Assembly (NCBI RefSeq): GCF_018336815.1
Contig: NZ_CP050497.1
Coordinates: forward strand, 2,480,001-2,544,000
Direction of reading: 5' to 3'
Length of the DNA: 64,000 nucleotides
Source of the DNA: Treponema vincentii
Lineage (GTDB): Bacteria; Spirochaetota; Spirochaetia; Treponematales; Treponemataceae
Shown here piece after piece: positions 31,465-39,452 of this stretch; within the stretch, counting starts at the first letter, position 1, and each line of letters starts with the position of its first letter. The notes below the pieces were generated by a model. The model was not told the origin of the DNA. It made no database searches and saw nothing but the letters and a program-made list of their open reading frames with translations. The translations under genes were made by a program, and so were the position numbers.

Positions 31465-32994
31465 TCACGGATTAAAGAGGCCTTTCTCAGGGGCGCGTAC
31501 CCGTACCATCGCTGTATAAGCATCTTTGTTTTTTTCAATAAACTCATCAACCGGTATCAGCTCGCCGTCCTCATATATGTCAAGATGGAATGCTCCAAAA
31601 CCGTCAAAATACGGAAAGAATACGGCTATCCGCTCATACGTTCTCAGCTCCGTAGCCGAAGACACCGTGCTGATACATGCAAGATAAAAGTGATCAGGTT
31701 CGACGATGGCAAAATAATATAAAAGCGGTAAAAGATACGATGTTTGATATCCTGCATATCGTTGATACCCCAAAAAAGCAGGTTGTTTTACCGATCCCGT
31801 TTTTGCACTCGTACTTACCGGAATTGCCGCTCCGGTAAGCGCAAAAGGACAGCTATCTACATCCAAACCGGAAGAGTCGGGATAAACAGTGCGCTTCAAA
31901 TTTAAGCTTAAAGCAGCGGCGCCGAGATTCCGTATCCAATCCAATCCGAAAAAGATATTCTCGGTATCCAGATACGGCCTTGTAAAATGAGTTTTAGGCG
32001 CATCGGTCTCGCGTTTTAACGCTTCAACAACCGTCCCCTGCCCTGCAATAGGACGAATAATCCCATCGATAACCCACTTTGCAAAACCGGCCGAATCAAC
32101 ACCGCCAATTACTTCAGAGCGGATTTGGTCGATATTCATCGCAGCTGTTATTTCCAATTCCGTTTGCGGCTGGGAATTACTGATATGCACCGGCTTTCCG
32201 TCATGGTCAAAGCAACCGTCTTTCACCCGTACCAACCGATACCGGAGATTTTCAACTATGCGCGACATCGATTTAACGGGGCTGTTATCACGCGGCGGAT
32301 TAAACAAATCCCATGGAATGATTGACTGACTTAATGCTTTCAACCGTAAAAGCGAAATATGATAGAGTGTTTCAAAAGGAACGCCTATAGCGATGTCTTT
32401 CCGCACATAAGCATTAAAAAGACATATATCGATAAACGACTTCCCGCTATAAGCCTTTTGGCTTGCAGGACGGAGAGAAACCGAAAGGGCAGGATTTTCA
32501 CGCGGATATATTTTAATCGACAATGGAGCGCCGGTATCAGCCCTTCGGTACAGCATCCACGTACCTTGCGGCACGAGATTGTGCTCCGGCAAACTGTAAT
32601 CGGTAAGATTAGGAATAATAGAAATGATATATACATTCTTACTGTCTTCCGCATACTTTCCCGATACCGTAAACGTATTTCCTTTTGAATCCGTATGCAA
32701 TTCGGGCGCCTTTTTGATAACTTTTTCAATCGGCGCGGAAAGCCATGAACCGGTAATCGATCCTCGAACTTCAACAGAATCCGGTATTTGATCAAACGGA
32801 TAAAGATGTATGGTTTTCGGATCTTCACCGGCTACCGTTTCTACCGTAATAACGGATTCTTTGCTCTCGGCATCTTGTTTTACTGCCGGGGAATTCGGTG
32901 AGGACACATCAGCTCCAAAAGCAGCCGCTATACTTATGAATATGAGAATACTCCCTATCAGATAAGAAGGTATCCTAAAATGAACGCTTTTCAT
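31465..32994 (-). CDS. Exported protein of unknown function
   Basis: A 509-aa protein with an N-terminal signal peptide (MKSVHFRIPSYLIGSILIFISIAAAFGADVS) and no further membrane span. I do not recognise the family. It starts with a linker and a strand-rich region (residues ~45-165), then a helical part. Residues ~300-312 read VDSAGFAKWVIDG, resembling the DCSGFVKWV signature of NlpC/P60 peptidases but with Ser-Ala where the catalytic Cys-Ser would be; if the likeness is real the site is inactive. It ends near the NIR element that precedes the ribosomal operon. Confidence 0.75.
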   Translation of the reverse strand: MKSVHFRIPSYLIGSILIFISIAAAFGADVSSPNSPAVKQDAESKESVITVETVAGEDPKTIHLYPFDQIPDSVEVRGSITGSWLSAPIEKVIKKAPELHTDSKGNTFTVSGKYAEDSKNVYIISIIPNLTDYSLPEHNLVPQGTWMLYRRADTGAPLSIKIYPRENPALSVSLRPASQKAYSGKSFIDICLFNAYVRKDIAIGVPFETLYHISLLRLKALSQSIIPWDLFNPPRDNSPVKSMSRIVENLRYRLVRVKDGCFDHDGKPVHISNSQPQTELEITAAMNIDQIRSEVIGGVDSAGFAKWVIDGIIRPIAGQGTVVEALKRETDAPKTHFTRPYLDTENIFFGLDWIRNLGAAALSLNLKRTVYPDSSGLDVDSCPFALTGAAIPVSTSAKTGSVKQPAFLGYQRYAGYQTSYLLPLLYYFAIVEPDHFYLACISTVSSATELRTYERIAVFFPYFDGFGAFHLDIYEDGELIPVDEFIEKNKDAYTAMVRVRAPEKGLFNP

Positions 32995-33079
32995 ACTTCT
33001 ATGGTATCGGCATTTCCGTATTATATCTTAAAACACCATCGAAGGTACTTAAAGTCAATGAAGTTTTTCGGCGCATCCT

Positions 33080-33553
33080 TCAGTCTTCCAATTCGGGAAT
33101 CCGATCTTTCAGTTCACGCAGAAACTGCTCGCCGCTTACTCCTTCCCTCAAACAAATAAATACGCAATTATCACGGCCTGCAACAATACCGAGAACGGAT
33201 TCAAACCCCATATTTTCAAGCGCCATCGAAATAAGCTCGGTATGCCCTGAGTACGTTTTGATAACCGCCATATTTCCCGAATAATCTATAGAAATATACC
33301 CGCGTAAAAAATCTTGGATGCCCGCCTGCTCGGTTTCACGAGGATGGTCTTCACTCGGTACCGTATAGACATAATCACCCTTTCCGTTGGAAACCTTGCT
33401 CACCTTGAGCATTTTTAAGTCGCGCGACAAGGTTGCTTGAGTAACGGAAAACCCCTCGCGATCCAAATAGCCGAGCAGCATTTCCTGTGATTCAATCGGG
33501 TATGATTTTATCAATTTTCTGATTGTTTTTAATCTTGTTAGCCGCTGTTTCAC
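33080..33553 (-). CDS. argR: Arginine repressor ArgR
   Basis: Hexameric regulator that binds ARG boxes when loaded with arginine. The 157-aa protein has the N-terminal winged helix (SQEMLLGYLDREGFSVTQATLSRDLKMLKVSKV) and the C-terminal oligomerisation/arginine domain, where the usual G(T/D)D motif is AGRDNCVFICLREG. It is transcribed alone. An ARG-box-like site lies 24 bp upstream of the start, pointing to autoregulation. No arginine metabolism genes lie in the window. Confidence 0.95.
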   Translation of the reverse strand: MKQRLTRLKTIRKLIKSYPIESQEMLLGYLDREGFSVTQATLSRDLKMLKVSKVSNGKGDYVYTVPSEDHPRETEQAGIQDFLRGYISIDYSGNMAVIKTYSGHTELISMALENMGFESVLGIVAGRDNCVFICLREGVSGEQFLRELKDRIPELED

Positions 33554-33576
33554 TTATGTCACCTATGGAGTAATAG

Positions 33577-33590
33577 TGCATAAATATTCA
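33577..33590. promoter_or_regulatory. ARG box upstream of argR
   Basis: TGCATAAATATTCA fits the palindromic ArgR consensus (TGAAT-WWWW-ATTCA) with one change. A weaker TGCATAATCTTGCA lies at 33628-33641. Confidence 0.6.
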
Positions 33591-33642
33591 AAAAAGTCAA
33601 TAAAAATAAAAAATATAGACAAAAATATGCATAATCTTGCAT

Positions 33643-33697
33643 AAAATTTCGCACGGAAGGCAGGCAACCGCTTAAAATATTGCTAATGCGGATGCCC
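33643..33697 (+). repeat. Module B repeat (partial)
   Basis: AAAATTTCGCAC, then GGCAACCGC…GCGGATGCC (one mismatch), as in the module B copies at 15.2 and 45.5 kb, but without the left GTGCGAAATTTT arm. Confidence 0.6.
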
Positions 33698-33716
33698 TAG
33701 TCGATTACCACGGTTC

Positions 33717-34757
33717 TTAAAGAATGAGCATGGCATCGCCGTAAGAGAAAAAGCGGTATTTTTTTTCTATTGCATGGCGATAAGCTGCAAAGATGTTGTC
33801 GCGGTCGGCAAATGCGGATACCAGCATAACGAGGCTCGATTGCGGCGTGTGAAAGTTGGTAAGAAGCGCACCGGTAAGGGCGAACTGAAAGCCGGGATAA
33901 ATGAATATGTCGGTTGCCTGCATTCCGCGACTCAACTGCTGCGTATCGGATTTCCATGCGGATTCGAGCGTCCGTACCGAAGTTGTCCCTACAGCGAGAA
34001 TGGTTTTACCGTTGCGGTGAGCCGCTTCCACTGTTGTGGCTGTTTCGTCGGAAATAAAGAATTTTTCGGAGTGCATCGTGTGTTCTTCAACCACTTCAGT
34101 CCGCACCGGTAGAAATGTACCGAGGCCGACATGCAGTGTTACGGCGGTTCGTGCAATATGCCGCTTATCCAGTTCCTGCAAAATCGGCTCCGTAAAGTGG
34201 AGTCCGGCAGTAGGCGCCGCAACCGAACCGGTGTTCTTTGCGTATACCGTCTGGTACCGCGCGGCATCTTCATCCGTGCCGCCGCGCTTGATGTACGGAG
34301 GCAGCGGGATATGACCGTTGGCTTCCAGCCAACGGTCATCAATGCAGCGGTCAAAACGTATATATTTGCAATCGACTTCCGCTGCATTGGGGGAAGGAGG
34401 TGGAATCAGCACGGCACGGGTGCCGTCGTTAAAGGTGTATTCCTTCCCCTCCCGCTGCCGCTTGGCACGCTTTACGATGGTTTTCCACACAAAGCCTTCG
34501 TCGAGCGGCTCAATCAGCAAAAATTCAGTTTCACCGCTACCGGTATGGGCATACAAACGGGCATGGCGCACCTTTGTGTTGTTAAACACCATTAAACAAT
34601 CGGGCGGCAGAAAATCGGGCAAGTCGGAAAACATCGCATCGGTTAATGTCCCCGTCCGTCTATTTAACACGAGAAGTCGATCCTTCCCACGTTCGGCTGA
34701 AGGATACTGCGCAATTAATTCTTTCGGTAAGTCAAAGTCAAAATCTTTTGTAAACAT
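33717..34757 (-). CDS. queA: tRNA preQ1(34) S-adenosylmethionine ribosyltransferase-isomerase
   Basis: Transfers and rearranges the ribosyl group of SAM to make epoxyqueuosine in tRNA. The 346-aa protein shows the family blocks FDFDLPKELIAQYPS, LMVFNNTKVRHARL, GSVAAPTAGLHFT and HVGLGTFLPVRTE, with GTTSVRTLES near the C-terminus. Full length. A decayed module B-like repeat (34809-34840) lies between it and the pseudouridine synthase gene upstream. Confidence 0.97.
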   Translation of the reverse strand: MFTKDFDFDLPKELIAQYPSAERGKDRLLVLNRRTGTLTDAMFSDLPDFLPPDCLMVFNNTKVRHARLYAHTGSGETEFLLIEPLDEGFVWKTIVKRAKRQREGKEYTFNDGTRAVLIPPPSPNAAEVDCKYIRFDRCIDDRWLEANGHIPLPPYIKRGGTDEDAARYQTVYAKNTGSVAAPTAGLHFTEPILQELDKRHIARTAVTLHVGLGTFLPVRTEVVEEHTMHSEKFFISDETATTVEAAHRNGKTILAVGTTSVRTLESAWKSDTQQLSRGMQATDIFIYPGFQFALTGALLTNFHTPQSSLVMLVSAFADRDNIFAAYRHAIEKKYRFFSYGDAMLIL

Positions 34758-34838
34758 AATGCCTCAAAAACGGAAAGCACTATACCCGAAACCCACCACC
34801 AGTGACAAGGCAATCGCTTGAAATATCTCCGGTGCGGT

Positions 34839-35642
34839 TTATCTTGGATGTTTAACTGCACTGGGTCTATCTCCGTTCTTGACGCACAGAAGCCATTCTT
34901 TCGGTTCGGGGATTTCAAATTTCAACGGTTCTCCTGTAAATGGGTGATTAAATTCAAGCGTCCGTGCATGGAGAGCAAGCCGCCCGAAAGGATTGGTTTT
35001 TGCTCGGTAATTTTCATCTCCGGCAAGAACATACCCTTTCGATGCCAAATGCGCCCGAATCTGATTCTTTCTTCCCGTTTCAAGGCTTAATTCAAAAAGC
35101 GTATAATGAGTCCCGCGCTCAATTATTTTGTAATGAGTTACAGCGCTTACCATCTTAAAGCGGGCTTTATCATGCGGAACAAAACCTCGATTGTGCGCAT
35201 TGTATGCAATTTCATCGTTAATGGTGCCGCTGTTCTTCATTACACCGAAATAGCTCCGCGCATAATTTCCCTGCACAGGATTTTCCGCAACCGCACGGTA
35301 AATACGCCCCGTTACCAGAGTCTGCCAATGATCCATAATCTTTTTTTGAGCTTTTTCCGTCATTGCAAACATCATTACTCCCGATGTTTCGCGATCAAGA
35401 CGATGAACTGCAAACGGTCTATGCGCTTGAGAATAGGTTCCTTTTTTGCGCATTATCCGCTCAAGAACTTCGAGAGCAGTCTGCGCGCGGCTCCCCGGAT
35501 ACGGCACGGAAAGCATTCCGTCCGGCTTGTAAATCACCGCAAGATATTCATCTTCATACAGGATGGTAATCTTCTCCCGTCCGAAATCCCGTTTGCATTT
35601 CTTGTTGCATTTTATTCCAGCTGTCTTTGTTCCGGTTGTCAT
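34839..35642 (-). CDS. RluA-family RNA pseudouridine synthase
   Basis: Isomerises uridine in rRNA or tRNA. The catalytic motif HRLDRETSGVMMFA contains the Asp nucleophile, preceded by YKPDGMLSVPYPG and followed by the ETGRKNQIRAHLASKGYVLAGDENY block. I place the start at 35642 (MTTGTKTAG); an alternative start at 35744 adds 34 residues but has no ribosome-binding site. The Cys/Lys-rich N-terminus (IKCNKKCKRDFGREK) has no S4 domain. Which RNA is modified cannot be told. Confidence 0.88.
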   Translation of the reverse strand: MTTGTKTAGIKCNKKCKRDFGREKITILYEDEYLAVIYKPDGMLSVPYPGSRAQTALEVLERIMRKKGTYSQAHRPFAVHRLDRETSGVMMFAMTEKAQKKIMDHWQTLVTGRIYRAVAENPVQGNYARSYFGVMKNSGTINDEIAYNAHNRGFVPHDKARFKMVSAVTHYKIIERGTHYTLFELSLETGRKNQIRAHLASKGYVLAGDENYRAKTNPFGRLALHARTLEFNHPFTGEPLKFEIPEPKEWLLCVKNGDRPSAVKHPR

Positions 35643-35900
35643 ACTACGATTATCTCTTTCTTTCTGCCCGCCTTTTCCGCCGGAACATAAAACAGTAAAG
35701 CAGGCATTGCCTGCGATCGATTTATGGGAAACGATTTTATTCATATCGATAATAAAATCACAAAAGGCACAACGTGTACAGGGAACGAGGACCCAAGAAC
35801 CGAAAGTCCACCGGCTTTTTCTGTAAGGAAATGATTTAGATACGTCTAATTTCTAGCCATTTTGCATCTCGTGCTCTATATAAGAGGCGGAGGTTAAACC

Positions 35901-36947
35901 ATGAAACTCAAACGATTGTTATTTTCGTTCTTTGCCTGTATTACCGCCGGTATTCTCTTTCTGCAATGCACGCGGTGCACTCCTCTTACGGATACGCAGT
36001 TTAAGGAACCCGTTACGCTTGTTACTTATAACACGCAGACATTTTTTGATGCCGTAGAAGACGGTAGCGAATTCAAAGAATACAAAGGAAGCAAATCCCG
36101 ATGGACAGCTCAGAAGTATAAAGCGCGTCTCGAACGGCTGAAAGGCACCTTGTTTGCGGCAGGAGAAAAATTGACCGGCAAAAAAGACCGGTTACCCGAT
36201 ATTGTAGTCTTACAGGAGGTTGAAAATGAGCGTGTGATTGAGGATTTTTGTAAACAGCTGCCAAGCGGGGAAAACTATCCCTATGCAATATGCCCGCCGC
36301 GTTTGGAAAAAGGGGCATTTACCACAATCATCCTTAGTAAGTATCCCATTGAACGCTATTTTGTGCATCGCCTTTATACCGAGCAAAAGAGAGCGTTGCG
36401 AGCATTGATAGAGATTGTATTGAATACGGGGAGTAACGACAAACCGCGGTTATTAACCGTCTTTGCAGCGCATTGGAAATCAAAGACCGGCAGTTCCGAC
36501 AGTGCAGCTATCCGTGCTCAGCAGGAAGCTCAGTTGATAAAGAAGATTCAAGAGCATAGAGAAAAAAATCCGCGCATTCCTTTTATCGTATGTGGAGATT
36601 TTAATCAGACCCTTAAAGAATTTAATCAGCTGAATGATTTTCCGGTATGTTGGGATGTATCGAACTATAAAGCGGAGAACGAAGCAGGCACGCAGCCTGA
36701 CGGCAGTTATTACTTTAAAAATTCGTGGGAAAAAATCGATCATATTTTCTACGAGGGCGGCGCGGACAGTGGCGCTGATTCAAAAACTGCCTCGGATGAC
36801 GGAACCGCTTATATTGAACCGCTGTTGTTTTTCGTGCTATATGAACCGCCGCTCGTTGAGGGCGGTAAACCGGTCAGGTACAATGTACTGACCGGCGAAG
36901 GATATTCAGACCATTTACCGCTTGGCTTCCGCTTTGAGATACATTAA
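35901..36947 (+). CDS. Endonuclease/exonuclease/phosphatase-family lipoprotein
   Basis: A 348-aa protein with a lipoprotein signal (KLKRLLFSFFACITAGILFLQC; first Cys of the mature form at about residue 23) and an EEP/DNase I fold: LVTYNTQTF, VVLQEVEN, the VCGDFNQ strand and the terminal SDHLPL motif, which supply the metal-binding Asp, Glu, Asn and His residues. It is therefore a surface- or periplasm-anchored phosphodiesterase; the substrate (nucleic acid, phospholipid or phosphoinositide) is unknown. Start with GGCGGAGGTTAAACC. Confidence 0.88.
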   Translation: MKLKRLLFSFFACITAGILFLQCTRCTPLTDTQFKEPVTLVTYNTQTFFDAVEDGSEFKEYKGSKSRWTAQKYKARLERLKGTLFAAGEKLTGKKDRLPDIVVLQEVENERVIEDFCKQLPSGENYPYAICPPRLEKGAFTTIILSKYPIERYFVHRLYTEQKRALRALIEIVLNTGSNDKPRLLTVFAAHWKSKTGSSDSAAIRAQQEAQLIKKIQEHREKNPRIPFIVCGDFNQTLKEFNQLNDFPVCWDVSNYKAENEAGTQPDGSYYFKNSWEKIDHIFYEGGADSGADSKTASDDGTAYIEPLLFFVLYEPPLVEGGKPVRYNVLTGEGYSDHLPLGFRFEIH

Positions 36948-37020
36948 GGCATCTTTAAAAACTCGGTTAGGGAAACACTGGAGATGTCTCAAAAGTTGGT
37001 TACTTTTTCGCCATCCTTCA

Positions 37021-38889
37021 TCAGCAAAGCCTCGATGCGGCTTTGGCAAGCTGCTCACCGGTTAGTCCGGCGCATTCAAGAACATCCTGCCGCGAACCTT
37101 GCATAAAGACCGTGTCGGGAAAGGCGCATACTGCCGTTTTTGTACCGGAAAGTCGTTTTTGAACCAAACTTTCCAGATACTGCCCGACACCGCCGATATA
37201 TGCGCCGTCTTCGATAAAGAGTACGGCAGGGTATTTTTTGACTTTTTCCAAGAAAAAGGTTTCGTCAATGGGTTTTAAGAAGCGAAGATTGTATATATCG
37301 GCGGATATGCCTTTTTGTCCGAGCAGCTCTGCCGCCTGAACGGTTTCCGGGAACATCCCGCCGGTGCACACCAGCAGCACATTGCTGTGTTCCGCCGTTA
37401 CGGTGAACACGCCGCGGCCGGTTTCCATCGGAAGCAAAAATGCGGGGCATTCCGCTGCGCAGGTATTCTTAGGGTACCGTATTGCAACCGGTGCATCCAA
37501 CTGCAATGCCCATTCAAACATCGCCCGCATTTCCGCTGCCGAGGCGGGAGCGAGCACCGTCATATTGGGAATACTGCGTAAAAAGCAGATATCGTAGAGG
37601 CCTTGGTGGGTTTCTCCGTCATAGGGAACCGCTCCCGCACGGTCTATCGCAAAGATAACCGGCAGTTTTTGCAGTGCAACGTCATGGATAATTTGATCGA
37701 TTGCCCGCTGCAAAAACGTACTGTAAATGGCTGCGATAGGCCGTAAACCGGCCGCGGCAAGTCCGGCGGCAAAGGTTACCGCATGTTGTTCGGCAATACC
37801 GACATCAAAAAAACGATCGGGAAACTGCTGCCGGAAGCGCTGAAGTCCTGTTCCTTGCGCCATTGCAGCGGTAATCGCAACAATATCATCCCGCTTTGCC
37901 GCCTCATCAATGATAATATGAGAAAATGCTTCGGTAAAAGAGTTTGTACTCGCCTTTTCAATTTTTCCGTCGGCAATATTGAACGGTCCGATGCCGTGGA
38001 AGGCGGAAGGATTATTTTCCGCGAGCGGATAGCCTTTCCCTTTCTTTGTTTCAATATGAATAAGTACCGGCGCATCAATATTTTTGACATTGCGGAATAC
38101 TTTTTCAAGCTCTTTTTCGTTATGCCCGTTCAGCGGCCCGACATACTCAAAGCCGAGATCGGTAAAAAGATTGTTTCTGTAAAAAATCCCCTTGGCGCCC
38201 CGCTTTAACCGGTGAATCAAAAAATTAATGCGCCTACCTAAAAACGGAATTTTGCCGACAGCGGTATCAAATATATACTTAAACTGCTGATATCCTTTCC
38301 GCACGGTTAAGCGGCTCAGGTATTCGGAAACCGCCCGTATATTCGGAGAGATGGACATCTTATTATCGTTAAGGATAACAACCAGATTCTTTGTAAGCGG
38401 GGTAACATTCAGGAGCGCTTCAAAGGCCATTCCTCCGCTTAAAGCCCCGTCGCCGATAACAGCGATAACCTTTCCGCTCTGGTGCTGTAGCTTTCGCCCG
38501 ATAAGAATTCCCTCGGCTGCTGAAATTGAGGTAGAGGCATGTCCTGTGTTGAATGCATCATGGGGACTTTCTTCCCGTTTGGGGAAACCTGCAAGGCCGT
38601 CTTTTAAGCGGAGTGTTGAAAAATTATCATACCTTCCGGTTAGGAGCTTATGAGGATAGGATTGATGCCCCACATCCCATATTATTGCGTCTTTTGGGCT
38701 CGAAAACACTCGATGCAGTGCGATAGTTAACTCTATAACGCCGAGATTGCTGGCAAGATGCCCGCCGTTTGCGCCGACTGTTTCCAGAATAACGCTGCGC
38801 ATTTCCTGCGCTAATATACGCAGCTCCTCACTTGAAAGAGATTGTAGGTCTTTCGGGTCATGTATTGATAAGAGTACGTTTTTATCCAT
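37021..38889 (-). CDS. dxs: 1-deoxy-D-xylulose-5-phosphate synthase
   Basis: Thiamine-diphosphate enzyme that condenses pyruvate and glyceraldehyde 3-phosphate, the entry to the MEP isoprenoid route. The 622-aa protein includes [34 protein letters not shown], the ThDP motif [14 protein letters not shown]…[25 protein letters not shown] (proton-relay Glu) and the transketolase C-domain. A hairpin lies upstream. Some oral treponemes use other isoprenoid routes, so its presence is informative. Confidence 0.97.
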   Translation of the reverse strand: MDKNVLLSIHDPKDLQSLSSEELRILAQEMRSVILETVGANGGHLASNLGVIELTIALHRVFSSPKDAIIWDVGHQSYPHKLLTGRYDNFSTLRLKDGLAGFPKREESPHDAFNTGHASTSISAAEGILIGRKLQHQSGKVIAVIGDGALSGGMAFEALLNVTPLTKNLVVILNDNKMSISPNIRAVSEYLSRLTVRKGYQQFKYIFDTAVGKIPFLGRRINFLIHRLKRGAKGIFYRNNLFTDLGFEYVGPLNGHNEKELEKVFRNVKNIDAPVLIHIETKKGKGYPLAENNPSAFHGIGPFNIADGKIEKASTNSFTEAFSHIIIDEAAKRDDIVAITAAMAQGTGLQRFRQQFPDRFFDVGIAEQHAVTFAAGLAAAGLRPIAAIYSTFLQRAIDQIIHDVALQKLPVIFAIDRAGAVPYDGETHQGLYDICFLRSIPNMTVLAPASAAEMRAMFEWALQLDAPVAIRYPKNTCAAECPAFLLPMETGRGVFTVTAEHSNVLLVCTGGMFPETVQAAELLGQKGISADIYNLRFLKPIDETFFLEKVKKYPAVLFIEDGAYIGGVGQYLESLVQKRLSGTKTAVCAFPDTVFMQGSRQDVLECAGLTGEQLAKAASRLC

Positions 38890-38932
38890 GTATATGTTCA
38901 GTGAACTGCCGGATACATAAAAAAAGGGCTGT

Positions 38933-38955
38933 GAAGATACTCAACAAAGCCCTTT
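38933..38955 (-). terminator. Hairpin upstream of dxs
   Basis: AAAGGGCT / AGCCCTTT with a 7-nt loop, followed by a T-run on the minus strand (plus-strand A-run at 38928-38935). It would end transcripts coming from the small basic-protein gene. Confidence 0.6.
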
Positions 38956-39079
38956 CTCACCGTAATAAAAGCGATAGAACAATACGCCTATAATAATCTT
39001 GCAAATAATAAAAGATCCTTCTTATATGCTTTATACACCGGTATAGTGGTATAATCGAGAAGGATACAAGATTATTGAA

Positions 39080-39114
39080 AACCTCTAAAAAGCGTAATGA
39101 TATTTTTAGAGGTT
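39080..39114. terminator. Bidirectional terminator-like hairpin
   Basis: AACCTCTAAAAA / TTTTTAGAGGTT, perfect 12 bp, overlapping the stop codon of the 29-aa gene. Same arm type as at 7.5, 41.4 and 48.6 kb. Confidence 0.75.
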
Positions 39115-39202
39115 ACTTGTTCTTATGTCTATTCTTTCGAAGCTTCTTCTTTCGTTTATGCGTTGCTATTTTCTGTCGCTTCCGTTTTTTTCCGCAGGGC
39201 AC
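39113..39202 (-). CDS. Very small basic protein (AURKAIP1/COX24-domain type)
   Basis: A 29-residue protein starting with GTG at 39202: MPCGKKRKRQKIATHKRKKK followed by LRKNRHKNK. A strong ribosome-binding site (AAATAAGGAG, 8 bp before GTG) and an immediate terminator hairpin mark it as a real gene. Very similar tiny proteins with PCGKKRKR and HKRKKR motifs are annotated in spirochetes and Bacteroidetes as AURKAIP1/COX24-domain proteins, probably ribosome-associated by analogy with mitochondrial mS38. Function here is inferred from that likeness. Confidence 0.85.
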   Translation of the reverse strand: MPCGKKRKRQKIATHKRKKKLRKNRHKNK

Positions 39203-39354
39203 GTGAACACACTCCTTATTTATAAAGATAGGAGATAATAGCCGAACAGCAGTAAAAAGTCAAGGCTGCCGTTTTTTTCCATAAAATAGAGTAGGGCAGT
39301 AACAGGGCAGTCGCTTTCTCAGTTTTCCAATTTTATGGAAGAAAAACAGAAAAC

Positions 39355-39405
39355 AGAATATTTTGCGGGATGTTAAAAGAGAGTCTGATGCGTTTACCCT
39401 GCTGG
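39355..39405 (+). repeat. Isolated alpha half of a NIR element upstream of the topoisomerase gene
   Basis: ATTTTGCGGGATGTTAAAA followed by CTGATGCGTTTACCCTG matches the alpha halves at 15.0 and 57.3 kb. No beta half is present. A separate inverted repeat TTCCATAAAAT/ATTTTATGGAA (about 39279-39345) lies to its left. Together with the small gene these account for the 38890-39452 gap. Confidence 0.75.
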
Positions 39406-39411
39406 CGAATC

Positions 39412-39440
39412 TGGACAATGTCGGGTTTTTCCGCTATGCT
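39412..39440 (+). promoter_or_regulatory. Promoter of the topoisomerase A-subunit gene
   Basis: TGGACA (39412-39417), 17 bp, TATGCT (39435-39440). The ATG at 39453 is only 12 bp past the -10 and has no Shine-Dalgarno. Confidence 0.65.
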
Positions 39441-39452
39441 TAACAACCTTGT

